The notes under the pieces: generated by a model
Database searches by the model: none
What the model was told of the DNA's origin: nothing
Seen by the model: only the letters and a program-made list of their open reading frames with translations
Position numbers and translations under genes: made by a program
Assembly: GCF_048571275.1 (NCBI RefSeq)
Contig: NZ_CP182357.1
Span: 558,001 to 622,000, forward strand
Origin: Marinarcus sediminis
Lineage (GTDB): Bacteria; Campylobacterota; Campylobacteria; Campylobacterales; Arcobacteraceae
Reading direction: 5' to 3'
Length of the DNA stretch: 64,000 nt
Shown here: piece after piece, positions 24,063 to 31,927 of the stretch
Position numbering within the stretch: the first letter of the stretch is position 1
Layout of the letters: each line of letters opens with the position of its first letter

Positions 24063-24335
24063 TCACTCCTTTATTTCAAATTTGCCTTTTTCAATTTTGC
24101 TTTTAATCTCTTTGTTTATTAACTCTATGTTTATTTTACCATTTTCTTTGAAGATTAGTCCAACCAACTCTTTAGATATGACAGGAGAGGAGTTTGAGCT
24201 GTTGTGTTTTTTCCACTCTTCAAATTTTGCTTCGTAAATATCAAGCACACTTTTTTCAAATTTGTTTCTTGAAAAAATCAAATACACCACAAGTGCGACT
24301 ATAATTCCAAAAGGGAGAAGTAAATCAAGATTCAC
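24063..24335 (-). CDS. Small single-pass membrane protein, unknown function
   Basis: A 90-residue protein with one N-terminal membrane segment (about 5-22) followed by a charged, mainly helical soluble region rich in Lys and Glu. I recognise no family. It overlaps dxr by 11 bp and ends next to the DUF1566 gene, so it is translated as part of the same operon. The overlap and codon use support a real gene. Confidence 0.65.
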   Translation of the reverse strand: MNLDLLLPFGIIVALVVYLIFSRNKFEKSVLDIYEAKFEEWKKHNSSNSSPVISKELVGLIFKENGKINIELINKEIKSKIEKGKFEIKE

Positions 24336-25392
24336 AAAAAATCCTTACTTCTTTATCAATAGCAAAAATATCATCCAGAGATGTTGCGTGTACTGTATCA
24401 AACTTTTCTAATGCTCTTAAACTGATATTCGCAATATTTAAAAAAGGAATTTCATTGTTTAAAAACTTAGCCACACCCACTTCATTGGCAGCATTTAAGA
24501 CCACACCCAATTGAGGATTTTGTACAATAAAATCTTTCACTTGCCAAATAGGGTATCTTTGAACATCTATGGCTCGAAACTCCAAGGAACCCACTTTAAC
24601 CAAATCAACAGGTTTTAAAATGGCTTCGGTAATTTTTTTAGTAATGGCATACGCAATAGGAAGTTGCATTGAAGCATTCGCAATATGTGCAGTGGTACTG
24701 CCGTCTTTAAAGTTAATCATCGCATGAATAAGTGATTTTGTTTCAATAATGGCATCCAGTTTTGTGGTATTAAAAAGCCATTTTGCTTCCAACAGTTCAA
24801 AAAGTTTATTGGTCATGGTTGCACTGTCAATGGTAATTTTATTTCCCATTGACCAATTGGGATGATTTAACGCCTCCTTTACGGTGACCGTTTTAAGTCT
24901 TTCAAGCGGATAATCTCGAAATGAACCACCACTTGCAGTAATGGTCATAGACTCCATAGGTTTATCTTGAAGTAAATACCAAAGTCCAAAGTGCTCACTG
25001 TCAATGGGTATGAGTCTGCTTTGGTCTATAAATTGTCCTGCAACAACCAAAGACTCTTTATTGGCCAAAGCAATTTTTTTGCCACACTCCATGGCTTTAA
25101 GGGTGGGTTTTAAACCTAAAAAGCCAACAAGTGCATTGACCACTGTTTGAGAATGCGAGGTTTCAATCGCTTCTAAAATAGCCTCTTGCCCAAAGCTGAC
25201 ATTGGGGTGATTGACTTTTGAAATATCCTCTTTATTGGCAATGACCACTTTTTTAGGATTGACCTCTTTGATTTGTTCATTTAATCGTGCAATATTATTG
25301 CCAGCAACCAATACTTCAACATTTAAACCAAATTTTTTCGCAACCTCAATGGTATTACAACCAATGGAACCTGTACTTCCTAATAGTATCAA
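24325..25392 (-). CDS. dxr: 1-deoxy-D-xylulose 5-phosphate reductoisomerase
   Basis: Second enzyme of the MEP isoprenoid pathway, converting DXP to MEP with NADPH. The 355-residue protein has the N-terminal GSTGSIGCNTIEV nucleotide loop, NKESLVVAGQ, PIDSEH, the substrate loop SGGSFRDYP and the metal-binding region WSMGNKITIDSATMTNK, plus the NAANEV motif near residue 310. It overlaps cdsA by 4 bp. Confidence 0.97.
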   Translation of the reverse strand: MILLGSTGSIGCNTIEVAKKFGLNVEVLVAGNNIARLNEQIKEVNPKKVVIANKEDISKVNHPNVSFGQEAILEAIETSHSQTVVNALVGFLGLKPTLKAMECGKKIALANKESLVVAGQFIDQSRLIPIDSEHFGLWYLLQDKPMESMTITASGGSFRDYPLERLKTVTVKEALNHPNWSMGNKITIDSATMTNKLFELLEAKWLFNTTKLDAIIETKSLIHAMINFKDGSTTAHIANASMQLPIAYAITKKITEAILKPVDLVKVGSLEFRAIDVQRYPIWQVKDFIVQNPQLGVVLNAANEVGVAKFLNNEIPFLNIANISLRALEKFDTVHATSLDDIFAIDKEVRIFCES

Positions 25393-26147
25393 ACGACCGC
25401 TCTTAATAATACAAGCATCACAATACCAGCAAATAAAAAGCCATCTGTTCTGTCTAATACGCCACCGTGCCCAGGTAAGATGTTACCACTGTCTTTGACA
25501 TCGGCTTCTCGTTTTAAATAACTTTCAAATAAATCTCCAAACACCGAAGAGAGTGCCACCACTAAAGATATAAGTAAAGCGGTAAAATAAGAGACTTGCT
25601 CAATGGCAAAAAGTGGTCCTAAGATAGCGGCTAAAATAATTCCCCCAATTAAACCCTCTATGGTTTTATTTGGGCTGGTTTCACAAAATTTTGTTTTTCC
25701 AATACTTCGACCCACATAATAAGCTCCCACATCGGCACTGGCAACAATAAATAAAATCCACCATAATACTCTGATTCCAAAACCATTATACAAAGCCAAT
25801 AAAAATAAAAATGACGCCAATGGATACAGAAGTGGTAAAATTATTCTTTTATCAATATCTCTTTTGTAAGCCAAAATCGAGGCAAAAACAACCAGTGCAA
25901 CAAAAATCAAATCGTCTGCTTGTGTATAAAAATATGCAATAATCCAAGTGATACCTGCAAATTGATATATAAGAGTATTTTCAACTTTAAACAGCTTCAT
26001 CGCTTCATCAACACCAATAATCATAAACACACCAAAAAATAACCAAACTACAAATAATGTATCAATATAACTGACCAGAATAAACACAGCAAACAGAGCC
26101 AAGGCTGTCATAATTCTTGTTGAACTGCTTTTGATTAATTCAAACAT
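25389..26147 (-). CDS. cdsA: Phosphatidate cytidylyltransferase CdsA
   Basis: Makes CDP-diacylglycerol from CTP and phosphatidate in the inner membrane. The 252-residue protein has multiple membrane helices and the C-terminal CDP signature SVFGDLFESYLKREADVKDSGNILPGHGGVLDRTD (read in parts: GDLFESYLKR, KDSG, GHGGVLDRTD), preceded by GAYYVGRSIGKTK. It is the first gene of the cdsA-dxr-tsaD chain. Confidence 0.96.
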   Translation of the reverse strand: MFELIKSSSTRIMTALALFAVFILVSYIDTLFVVWLFFGVFMIIGVDEAMKLFKVENTLIYQFAGITWIIAYFYTQADDLIFVALVVFASILAYKRDIDKRIILPLLYPLASFLFLLALYNGFGIRVLWWILFIVASADVGAYYVGRSIGKTKFCETSPNKTIEGLIGGIILAAILGPLFAIEQVSYFTALLISLVVALSSVFGDLFESYLKREADVKDSGNILPGHGGVLDRTDGFLFAGIVMLVLLRAVV

Positions 26148-26189
26148 TTAAATCCCTCTAATTTTTTCTCATTTTAGCATTATTAAACT

Positions 26190-27515
26190 TTACAAGCTTT
26201 GAGAATGGGTTAAGATATACTTCCCATGAAGACTTTTTTGGTTGCCATTTTTATCCATGAGTTTAGACAAAGAAAAAATCACATGAGTGTTTTCATTGGA
26301 TTTAGCATTTTCAATGGCATCAACAGAGGTATAAAAATAGGTTCCAGCAAGATCCAATCGAGAACTGTTGGCTTTTATTCCCACTTGTGCATAAATATCT
26401 GTTGCAGTTATAAGTAAAGAGGCATTTCTGCTCTCAATGGCTGTTTTTGGAGCAAAAAATGTGCTGTTTAAAATATGTACACTGGAATTAAACACTTCAA
26501 GATGATTTATTTTTGCATTTTCTATGACAATATTTTTGCAATTATACAAAATGATTTTCTCATACTCTCCTGAAATAATCTGATTGCTCTTTTTATCCAG
26601 TCGCAAGACTTTTTTGAATGTTTGGAAAGTTTGTTGAGTATCATGGGGTGTTATCTCTTTATGTAAAAATACATTTAAAAATGAAAAATATTCATCATAC
26701 GCATCTCGCATAGGAACATGCCCGCTGCTGGTTATAATTTTCAACGTTGAATTGGGTATCATTTTATTTAAAATATACCCTGTTCTTAAAGGTGCCACGC
26801 TGTCTTCTTGCCCCCACAATATAAAAGTGGGGACATCAATTTTTGGAATAACTTGACTGAAATCTTTAATCCCTAAGGTATATCCTGCAATCACTTCAGG
26901 GGTAGAGGTTGAGACAAACTCATCCATATTTAAAGAGAACCAATTGCCTATTTTATTCATAAAATTCGAAAAAGAGGTCACCCATTTACTGTCATTGGTT
27001 TGGTTGGAAAATTGAGTATTAAATATTTTATCAATCCTTGCTGTAATTAAAAAATTACTGTATGCCTCTTTATATAAAATTCCTGCTACATCAATGAGCA
27101 TCAACTTTTTAACCATACCAAAATGTTTTGCCGTAAAATTAAGTGCCAAAGCACCACCCATAGAGTGCCCTACGAGATAAAAAGGTTTTGTACAATATTT
27201 ATTGGTCAGATAAAAAATCAATCGGGTGTAGTTTTCAGGAGAGTATAACTGTTTTGATTTAGACGATTGTCCAAACCCGGGTAAATCAAAAGTAATAATA
27301 TAATACTCTTTTTGAAGTTTTTGAATGGTTTTATTCCAAATCAAAGAGGCATCACTGCCTAAACCATGAATAAAAACGATGGTCTCTTTATTGGGATTAC
27401 CTGCTGTTTTCACATAGACATATTCATTGAAAATGGGCTCTTTGATACGCTCTTCAAATGCATGCAAATTTGAAAAAAACAAAACAATGATAAAAAGTTT
27501 ATATAGGTGTTGCAT
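26190..27515 (-). CDS. Exported alpha/beta hydrolase with a C-terminal beta-helix-like extension
   Basis: A 441-residue protein. A signal peptide (about 1-19) is followed by an alpha/beta hydrolase domain to about residue 285: VFIHGLGSDASL, the nucleophile elbow LVGHSMGGAL (S about 118), WGQEDSVAPL (acid) and SSGHVPM (His). The remaining 150 residues contain short repeating beta segments such as IILYNCKNIVIENAKINHLEVFNSS read in blocks, resembling a right-handed beta-helix. This second half is unusual for such hydrolases. It is next to the pigment cluster on the same strand, 53 bp downstream of it, and could belong to its minus-strand unit. Confidence 0.75.
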   Translation of the reverse strand: MQHLYKLFIIVLFFSNLHAFEERIKEPIFNEYVYVKTAGNPNKETIVFIHGLGSDASLIWNKTIQKLQKEYYIITFDLPGFGQSSKSKQLYSPENYTRLIFYLTNKYCTKPFYLVGHSMGGALALNFTAKHFGMVKKLMLIDVAGILYKEAYSNFLITARIDKIFNTQFSNQTNDSKWVTSFSNFMNKIGNWFSLNMDEFVSTSTPEVIAGYTLGIKDFSQVIPKIDVPTFILWGQEDSVAPLRTGYILNKMIPNSTLKIITSSGHVPMRDAYDEYFSFLNVFLHKEITPHDTQQTFQTFKKVLRLDKKSNQIISGEYEKIILYNCKNIVIENAKINHLEVFNSSVHILNSTFFAPKTAIESRNASLLITATDIYAQVGIKANSSRLDLAGTYFYTSVDAIENAKSNENTHVIFSLSKLMDKNGNQKSLHGKYILTHSQSL

Positions 27516-27568
27516 AACAAAAACTTTCTCTTTTTTGTATTCAAATCAAAATGAAAAAAATATTTATT

Positions 27569-27919
27569 TTAAGACTGAATCATTACCGTAAGTATACCAA
27601 AAGCATATTTTTCACTCTCTTGAGCATTTAAAATATCAAATGAAAATTCGCTGATATTGCCAAAAGCAACGCACAATTCTAATTGAACAATCACCTCTTT
27701 GATTTGGATCTCTTTGATTTGTTCTAAGTTTTTAACAGACACAATAAAACCTATTTTGGATTCATCTTGTGAAAAAGCGGCACTGCTTTGAGCTGCTGCT
27801 TCAAAAAGCATTGCAATAGTTGGTGCAAAAGGGAAAACACACTTAACTTTTGCTCTTTTTTCATCTACACTTAACACCTCTTGTGCAAATTTTATGGGAG
27901 CTAAATGGGGCAAATTCAC
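27569..27919 (-). CDS. Hotdog-fold 3-hydroxyacyl-ACP dehydratase-like protein (ApeP type)
   Basis: A 116-residue hotdog protein. The pattern HLAPIKFAQEVLSVDEKRA, then FPFAPTIAMLFEAAAQSSAAF (central helix), resembles the ApeP-type partner of the heterodimeric aryl polyene dehydratase. Its substrate would be a 3-hydroxyacyl-ACP polyene intermediate. It is last in a four-gene minus operon after ACP, ketosynthase and chain-length factor, with a 4 bp overlap. Another hotdog protein (30065-30367) would be the ApeI-type partner. Confidence 0.72.
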   Translation of the reverse strand: MNLPHLAPIKFAQEVLSVDEKRAKVKCVFPFAPTIAMLFEAAAQSSAAFSQDESKIGFIVSVKNLEQIKEIQIKEVIVQLELCVAFGNISEFSFDILNAQESEKYAFGILTVMIQS

Positions 27920-28554
27920 AGTGTTATGCCTATAATATTTGATTTATTTTTTTTACACTCTTGTGCAATTGCAATTAAAAAAGCCAAAGATTTGGGCAAA
28001 CTTTCATCCCATTTTTCAATATTGCACGTTGGCTCTTTTTGAGTGACTCTGACTTTTAAAGCCACTGCACACTCCAAATAATCAATACAATGATTAATCT
28101 GTTGAATATTTTCTATGTTGATGGTTTCTGTGGCTAAAAGCAATATCTCATCCCCATCTAAAGCTTTAATGGCACCCATTTTAAGAAGTCTGTCTCCCGT
28201 TTGTTCACCACAAGAGATGGTCATGATTTCATTCTCATTATTGTATAAAATAGAGCTGTATGAAGCCGCCGTATTGTAAACTGAGTTTTGGAAATCTGTC
28301 GGAGAAATTCCACTTTTTGTTGCAATGGCATTTAGAATAGTTGCGCTGGCTTCTAACTCCCCATAACCTGTCCCATACATAATACGACCATGAGAAAACT
28401 CAACTTGGTTAATCAATTCAATGGCCAGTTTTGAAGCTTGAGTCAATCTTCTTCTAAAAACCATTTTAGGCACAAGCTCTTTGGTAGTCAAATTGTCAAT
28501 TTTCTTTTCCCCAACTAAATACGCACTGTTCAGGATTTCTAAATTTATCGTCAT
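27916..28554 (-). CDS. Ketosynthase chain-length factor-like protein (ApeC type)
   Basis: A 212-residue truncated thiolase-fold protein of the beta-ketoacyl synthase N-terminal type found in aryl polyene clusters (PF13723). MYGTGYGELEASATIL and SPTDFQNSVYNTAASYSSIL match this family. No active-site cysteine is present in the position used by true ketosynthases (VYNTAAS), so it should be the inactive partner of the ketosynthase encoded just upstream (28551-29666), with which it overlaps by 4 bp. It presumably sets polyene length. Function is inferred from the E. coli ApeO:ApeC pair. Confidence 0.75.
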   Translation of the reverse strand: MTINLEILNSAYLVGEKKIDNLTTKELVPKMVFRRRLTQASKLAIELINQVEFSHGRIMYGTGYGELEASATILNAIATKSGISPTDFQNSVYNTAASYSSILYNNENEIMTISCGEQTGDRLLKMGAIKALDGDEILLLATETINIENIQQINHCIDYLECAVALKVRVTQKEPTCNIEKWDESLPKSLAFLIAIAQECKKNKSNIIGITL

Positions 28555-29666
28555 CGTACTTTCCCAAAAACCAGACTGGTATTGTTTCCACCAAAAGCAA
28601 ATGAATTGCTTAAGACATAGTTCACTTCCATACTCACTGCTTCATTTGAAAATGCAACATCTTCTCTGTCAGGATGTTGAATATTTTTGCTTGGAGGTAC
28701 CACATTGTGTTGAAGAACCATACATGCAATAATGGCTTCAAGTGCACCCGCAGCACCCAGAGTATGCCCAGTAACAGATTTGGTTGAACCTACATATGGT
28801 CTGAGTTCCCCAAAAAGTGTTCCAATAGCGTTGAGTTCGGCACTGTCATTGGCTTGTGTTCCCGTACCATGTGCATTAATGTACGCAATATCACTTTTTG
28901 CAATTTTGGCATCTTTTATGGCATTGTTCATCGCTTTTTGTGCCCCTTTTCCATCAGGATGGGGTTGGGTCATGTGGTGTGCATCTGAACTGTACCCCAC
29001 CCCACAAATTTCAACAGCATTCTCTTGCTTCTCATCTTGAATGAGTAAAACTGCAATCCCTTCAGAGACATTCATACCCTCTCGATTAAGTTCAAAAGGG
29101 GTACAAGGCTTCGTTGATAACACACTCAATGCCCAAAATCCACACACCGTTGTGGCACACAAAGAATCAACCCCCACCACTAAAACATTTTTATATATCC
29201 CTTTAGCAATCACCTCTTTTGCATAACCTAAGGCATTGGCACTTGACGTACACGCAGTTGAGAATGAGATGTCATCATAAAAGTTAAAATGGGTTTTAAG
29301 TTGATGTGCAATGCCATCAATAGGGTGTTCTTTATAGTTAATGTTTGTATATGATTGTGAAGTAAAATAGCTCTCTTCTGTATGGCGCATTCCACCAACC
29401 GATGATCCAACAACAAGCAAAGTATTTGAAAAATCATTTAATGTAGAGTTATCCAAAATATATTGACAAGCATCTTGTAACAAAGTATCAAAACTTTTAT
29501 CGGATTTGATCTCTCCGATGGCAACCGTAGTATCTGTTACATAACGTTGATTTAAAGAAATCGTCTCTTTTTTTTGGCAAATGGCTTCAAAAAGTTCTTG
29601 AGAGTTATTGCCTGCGCAAGAGACGCTGGTATATGAATTGATATAGGCTTTATTTGATATTTTCAT
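28551..29666 (-). CDS. Beta-ketoacyl-ACP synthase (ApeO/FabF type)
   Basis: A 371-residue type II ketosynthase. The Cys-His-His triad is complete: FSTACTSSANAL (C139), NAHGTGTQANDSAE and STKSVTGHTLGAAG. It should elongate the aryl polyene chain with malonyl-ACP. It starts inside the ACP gene (17 bp overlap) and is followed by its chain-length-factor-like partner. FabF of fatty acid synthesis is normally about 410 residues, and the neighbourhood makes a pigment role far more likely. Confidence 0.88.
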   Translation of the reverse strand: MKISNKAYINSYTSVSCAGNNSQELFEAICQKKETISLNQRYVTDTTVAIGEIKSDKSFDTLLQDACQYILDNSTLNDFSNTLLVVGSSVGGMRHTEESYFTSQSYTNINYKEHPIDGIAHQLKTHFNFYDDISFSTACTSSANALGYAKEVIAKGIYKNVLVVGVDSLCATTVCGFWALSVLSTKPCTPFELNREGMNVSEGIAVLLIQDEKQENAVEICGVGYSSDAHHMTQPHPDGKGAQKAMNNAIKDAKIAKSDIAYINAHGTGTQANDSAELNAIGTLFGELRPYVGSTKSVTGHTLGAAGALEAIIACMVLQHNVVPPSKNIQHPDREDVAFSNEAVSMEVNYVLSNSFAFGGNNTSLVFGKVR

Positions 29667-29907
29667 TGATATATTTTAATAAATTATCAACTGAAGCAAA
29701 AATTTCATCATATTTTTCAGGATTATTAATTTTAACACCATACTCTTTTTCTATAATTAAAACCAACTCAATTGAATCCACAGAGTCTAAACCTAAACCC
29801 TCATCTCCAAAAAGCGCATCGCTGTCACTGATATCGTCAACGCTCATATCTTCAAGTTTTAAACCATCAATGAGGATTTGCTTAAATTCATTGTTTGATA
29901 TACTCAT
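29650..29907 (-). CDS. Acyl carrier protein of the pigment cluster
   Basis: An 85-residue ACP. The phosphopantetheine attachment site is in GLGLDSVDSIELVLIIEKEYG (the first serine, about residue 40, in DSVDS). It is the first gene of the minus-strand polyene unit. AAGGA precedes the ATG, and a TATAAT -10 lies on the minus strand at 29940-29945. A second ACP (40532-40798) in the plus unit suggests separate carriers for two pathway branches. Confidence 0.88.
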   Translation of the reverse strand: MSISNNEFKQILIDGLKLEDMSVDDISDSDALFGDEGLGLDSVDSIELVLIIEKEYGVKINNPEKYDEIFASVDNLLKYINENIK

Positions 29908-29939
29908 TATTGTATGTCCTTATATGTTCTAAAGTAGGG

Positions 29940-29945
29940 ATTATA
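29940..29945 (-). promoter_or_regulatory. -10 box of the minus-strand polyene unit
   Basis: TATAAT on the minus strand, 33 bp before the ACP start codon; transcription would start near 29933. Confidence 0.55.
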
Positions 29946-30001
29946 ATATCATCGTGCTTTTACTCCTCTTATAAAGTGCATTTATTTTACTTTTAAGTGA
30001 C

Positions 30002-30018
30002 GTATTAATATAACATTT
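30002..30018. promoter_or_regulatory. Shared regulatory motif in the pigment cluster divergent promoter
   Basis: GTATTAATATAACATT is identical to the first 16 bases of the palindrome at 12802-12822. Here the right arm is imperfect (ATTTAGTG instead of ATTAATAC). It lies in the 157 bp gap between the divergent ACP and dehydratase genes. Confidence 0.45.
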
Positions 30019-30064
30019 AGTGATATATAAGTAAAATAGCAAAAAATATTTTAGAAAGTAATCC

Positions 30065-30367
30065 ATGGATTTTACAAAAAACTTATACACAATCGTAAAA
30101 AGTTCTCCATTGGAAAAAGAGATTAAACTTACAGATGAAGAGCATCTTATATTTAAAGCTCATTTCCCAGGAAATCCAATATTACCTGGTTTTTTACAAA
30201 TAGAGATTGCGCAAGAACTGTTTAATCTTAAGATTAAAAAAATTAAAAAGTTAAAATTTCTGACACTGGTAAAACCTTCTACAATATTAACTTATACTAA
30301 ACACCATAATAAAATATCTGTAAAAGATGAAAATAACAATAAGGTCAATGAATTAACTTATGAATAA
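30065..30367 (+). CDS. FabZ/FabA-like hotdog dehydratase (ApeI type)
   Basis: A 100-residue hotdog protein with the catalytic-loop pattern FKAHFPGNPILPGFLQIEIAQ (split: HFPGNPILPG, about residues 36-45). The histidine and the following helix match FabZ-like 3-hydroxyacyl-ACP dehydratases. In aryl polyene synthesis ApeI pairs with ApeP. It is the first gene of the long plus-strand unit and overlaps the glycosyltransferase gene by 8 bp. The ribosome-binding site is weak (AGAAAG). Confidence 0.75.
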   Translation: MDFTKNLYTIVKSSPLEKEIKLTDEEHLIFKAHFPGNPILPGFLQIEIAQELFNLKIKKIKKLKFLTLVKPSTILTYTKHHNKISVKDENNNKVNELTYE

Positions 30368-31070
30368 ATATATCGCGGTCATTCCCACTTATGACAATTT
30401 TCATACCATACAAACTGTCGTTGATGATGTCCTTAGCTATGGGCATAATATTATTGTAGTTGATGATGGTTCATCAACACCTTTACAACAAATTTTAAAG
30501 CCCAATGAGAACCTAACAATACTCAGACACGAACACAATCAAGGCAAAGGTGCTGCTATTATTACGGGAGCAAAAAAAGCCAAAGAGCTTGGATATTCCC
30601 ATATAATAACACTTGATGGCGATGGGCAACATTTGGCAAGCGAAATAGAAAAACTCATTGCCATGTGCCCAAAAGATGAGATTGTCATTGGTGCACGAAA
30701 TTTCAATATCTCAAATATCCCCAATGGTTCAAAGTTTGGACGATGGTTCAGTAATTTCTGGGCATGTTGGGATACGGGATATGAAATTACCGATTCTTTA
30801 TCAGGGTTCAGAATATATCCTGTTTCTATTTTAGATTTGCCCATTAAAACCAAAAAATTTGATTGGGAAATGGAAGTCATAGTTCGCCATGCTGACAGTG
30901 GAAAAAACATTATAGAAACAAGCATAGAGTGTTACTACCCGCAAGCAGAAAACCGAGTCAGTCACTTTAAAAAATTTGAAGACACCGCATCAATTGTTTG
31001 GGTACATATCCAAATTTTGCCTTTCAAATGGATCAAAACAATCTTCAACATACAAAAAAACAAAAAATGA
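30360..31070 (+). CDS. Family 2 glycosyltransferase
   Basis: A 236-residue cytoplasmic GT-A enzyme with no membrane segment. Visible motifs are AVIPTYDNFHTIQTVVDDVL, IIVVDDGSS, GKGAAIITG and the DxD-type LDGDGQH, as in dolichol-phosphate-mannose synthase-like enzymes. Such a gene is a regular member of aryl polyene and flexirubin clusters, where it may add sugar to the lipid anchor. It overlaps the next gene by ATGA. Acceptor and donor are unknown. Confidence 0.85.
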   Translation: MNKYIAVIPTYDNFHTIQTVVDDVLSYGHNIIVVDDGSSTPLQQILKPNENLTILRHEHNQGKGAAIITGAKKAKELGYSHIITLDGDGQHLASEIEKLIAMCPKDEIVIGARNFNISNIPNGSKFGRWFSNFWACWDTGYEITDSLSGFRIYPVSILDLPIKTKKFDWEMEVIVRHADSGKNIIETSIECYYPQAENRVSHFKKFEDTASIVWVHIQILPFKWIKTIFNIQKNKK

Positions 31071-31927
31071 TCACAAAACAACGGGGAAGTGCTTGGAGCA
31101 TAAAGCTGGTTTTTAATCTTTACAAAATTTTTGGATATACCTTTATCTATTTTTTAATGTACCCCGTTACATTTTTTTATTTTATTTTTGCTTCAAACGT
31201 TAAAAAATCACTGGAAATATATTATCAAAGATTAGAAAAGCCCTTTACCAATGCCATTTATTATAGACATTTAAGATACTTTGCCATGTGTATGGTGGAT
31301 CGATTTATCTCAAAATTTGCACCTCAAAGTTATGTTTTTGAGTACGCTCAAAAAAAAGCCATAAAAGAGATATTTGATTCAGGTGCACTTCTTTTGATGT
31401 CGCATTATGGCGGTTGGGCTTCAACAAGCAATGCACCAATCACTCAAAATAAAATCAATATCGTCATGAAAGAAGTTCTGCTTGATGGCATTAAAGCCAT
31501 TGAAGATTCTCTGCCTTTAAAGGTCAATAATATTGACATTATTGATTTGAACAAAAGTGGTTTAGAGGTCTCCATTAAAATAGCCAATGCTTTGCTTGAT
31601 AAAGAGATTGTTGCCATGATGGGAGACCGAAGCAATGACAGCAAATATAATGTGGGGCTACCATTTTTAGGTGATATTGGATTTTTCAATAAAAACCCAT
31701 TTCAAATTGCCTATAAAACCCAAAAGCCTATTGTCGTACTTTTTGCCATCCTTAAAGGGATGCGACACTATCAAATTGAATGCCTAATAATAAACATGAA
31801 TCAAAATTTAAAACAAGAAGAATCCATTCATGATGCAATGACGTTATATGTAAACTATTATGAAAAAATCTTACAACAAAATCCGCAACAGTGGTTTAAT
31901 TTTTACAATTTCTGGGAGAAAAAATGA
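31067..31927 (+). CDS. LpxL/HtrB-like lysophospholipid or lipid A acyltransferase
   Basis: A membrane-anchored acyltransferase of about 286 residues with an N-terminal hydrophobic segment (about 15-42). It has the HxxxxD-type LMSHYGGWAST region (about 110-120) and VAMMGDRSNDSKYNVGLPFLGD, typical of the LpxL family. I choose the ATG at 31067, which overlaps the glycosyltransferase stop as ATGA; longer alternatives begin with a TTG at 30998 or an ATG at 31028. In aryl polyene clusters this enzyme likely attaches the polyene to a lipid or sugar anchor. Confidence 0.82.
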   Translation: MITKQRGSAWSIKLVFNLYKIFGYTFIYFLMYPVTFFYFIFASNVKKSLEIYYQRLEKPFTNAIYYRHLRYFAMCMVDRFISKFAPQSYVFEYAQKKAIKEIFDSGALLLMSHYGGWASTSNAPITQNKINIVMKEVLLDGIKAIEDSLPLKVNNIDIIDLNKSGLEVSIKIANALLDKEIVAMMGDRSNDSKYNVGLPFLGDIGFFNKNPFQIAYKTQKPIVVLFAILKGMRHYQIECLIINMNQNLKQEESIHDAMTLYVNYYEKILQQNPQQWFNFYNFWEKK

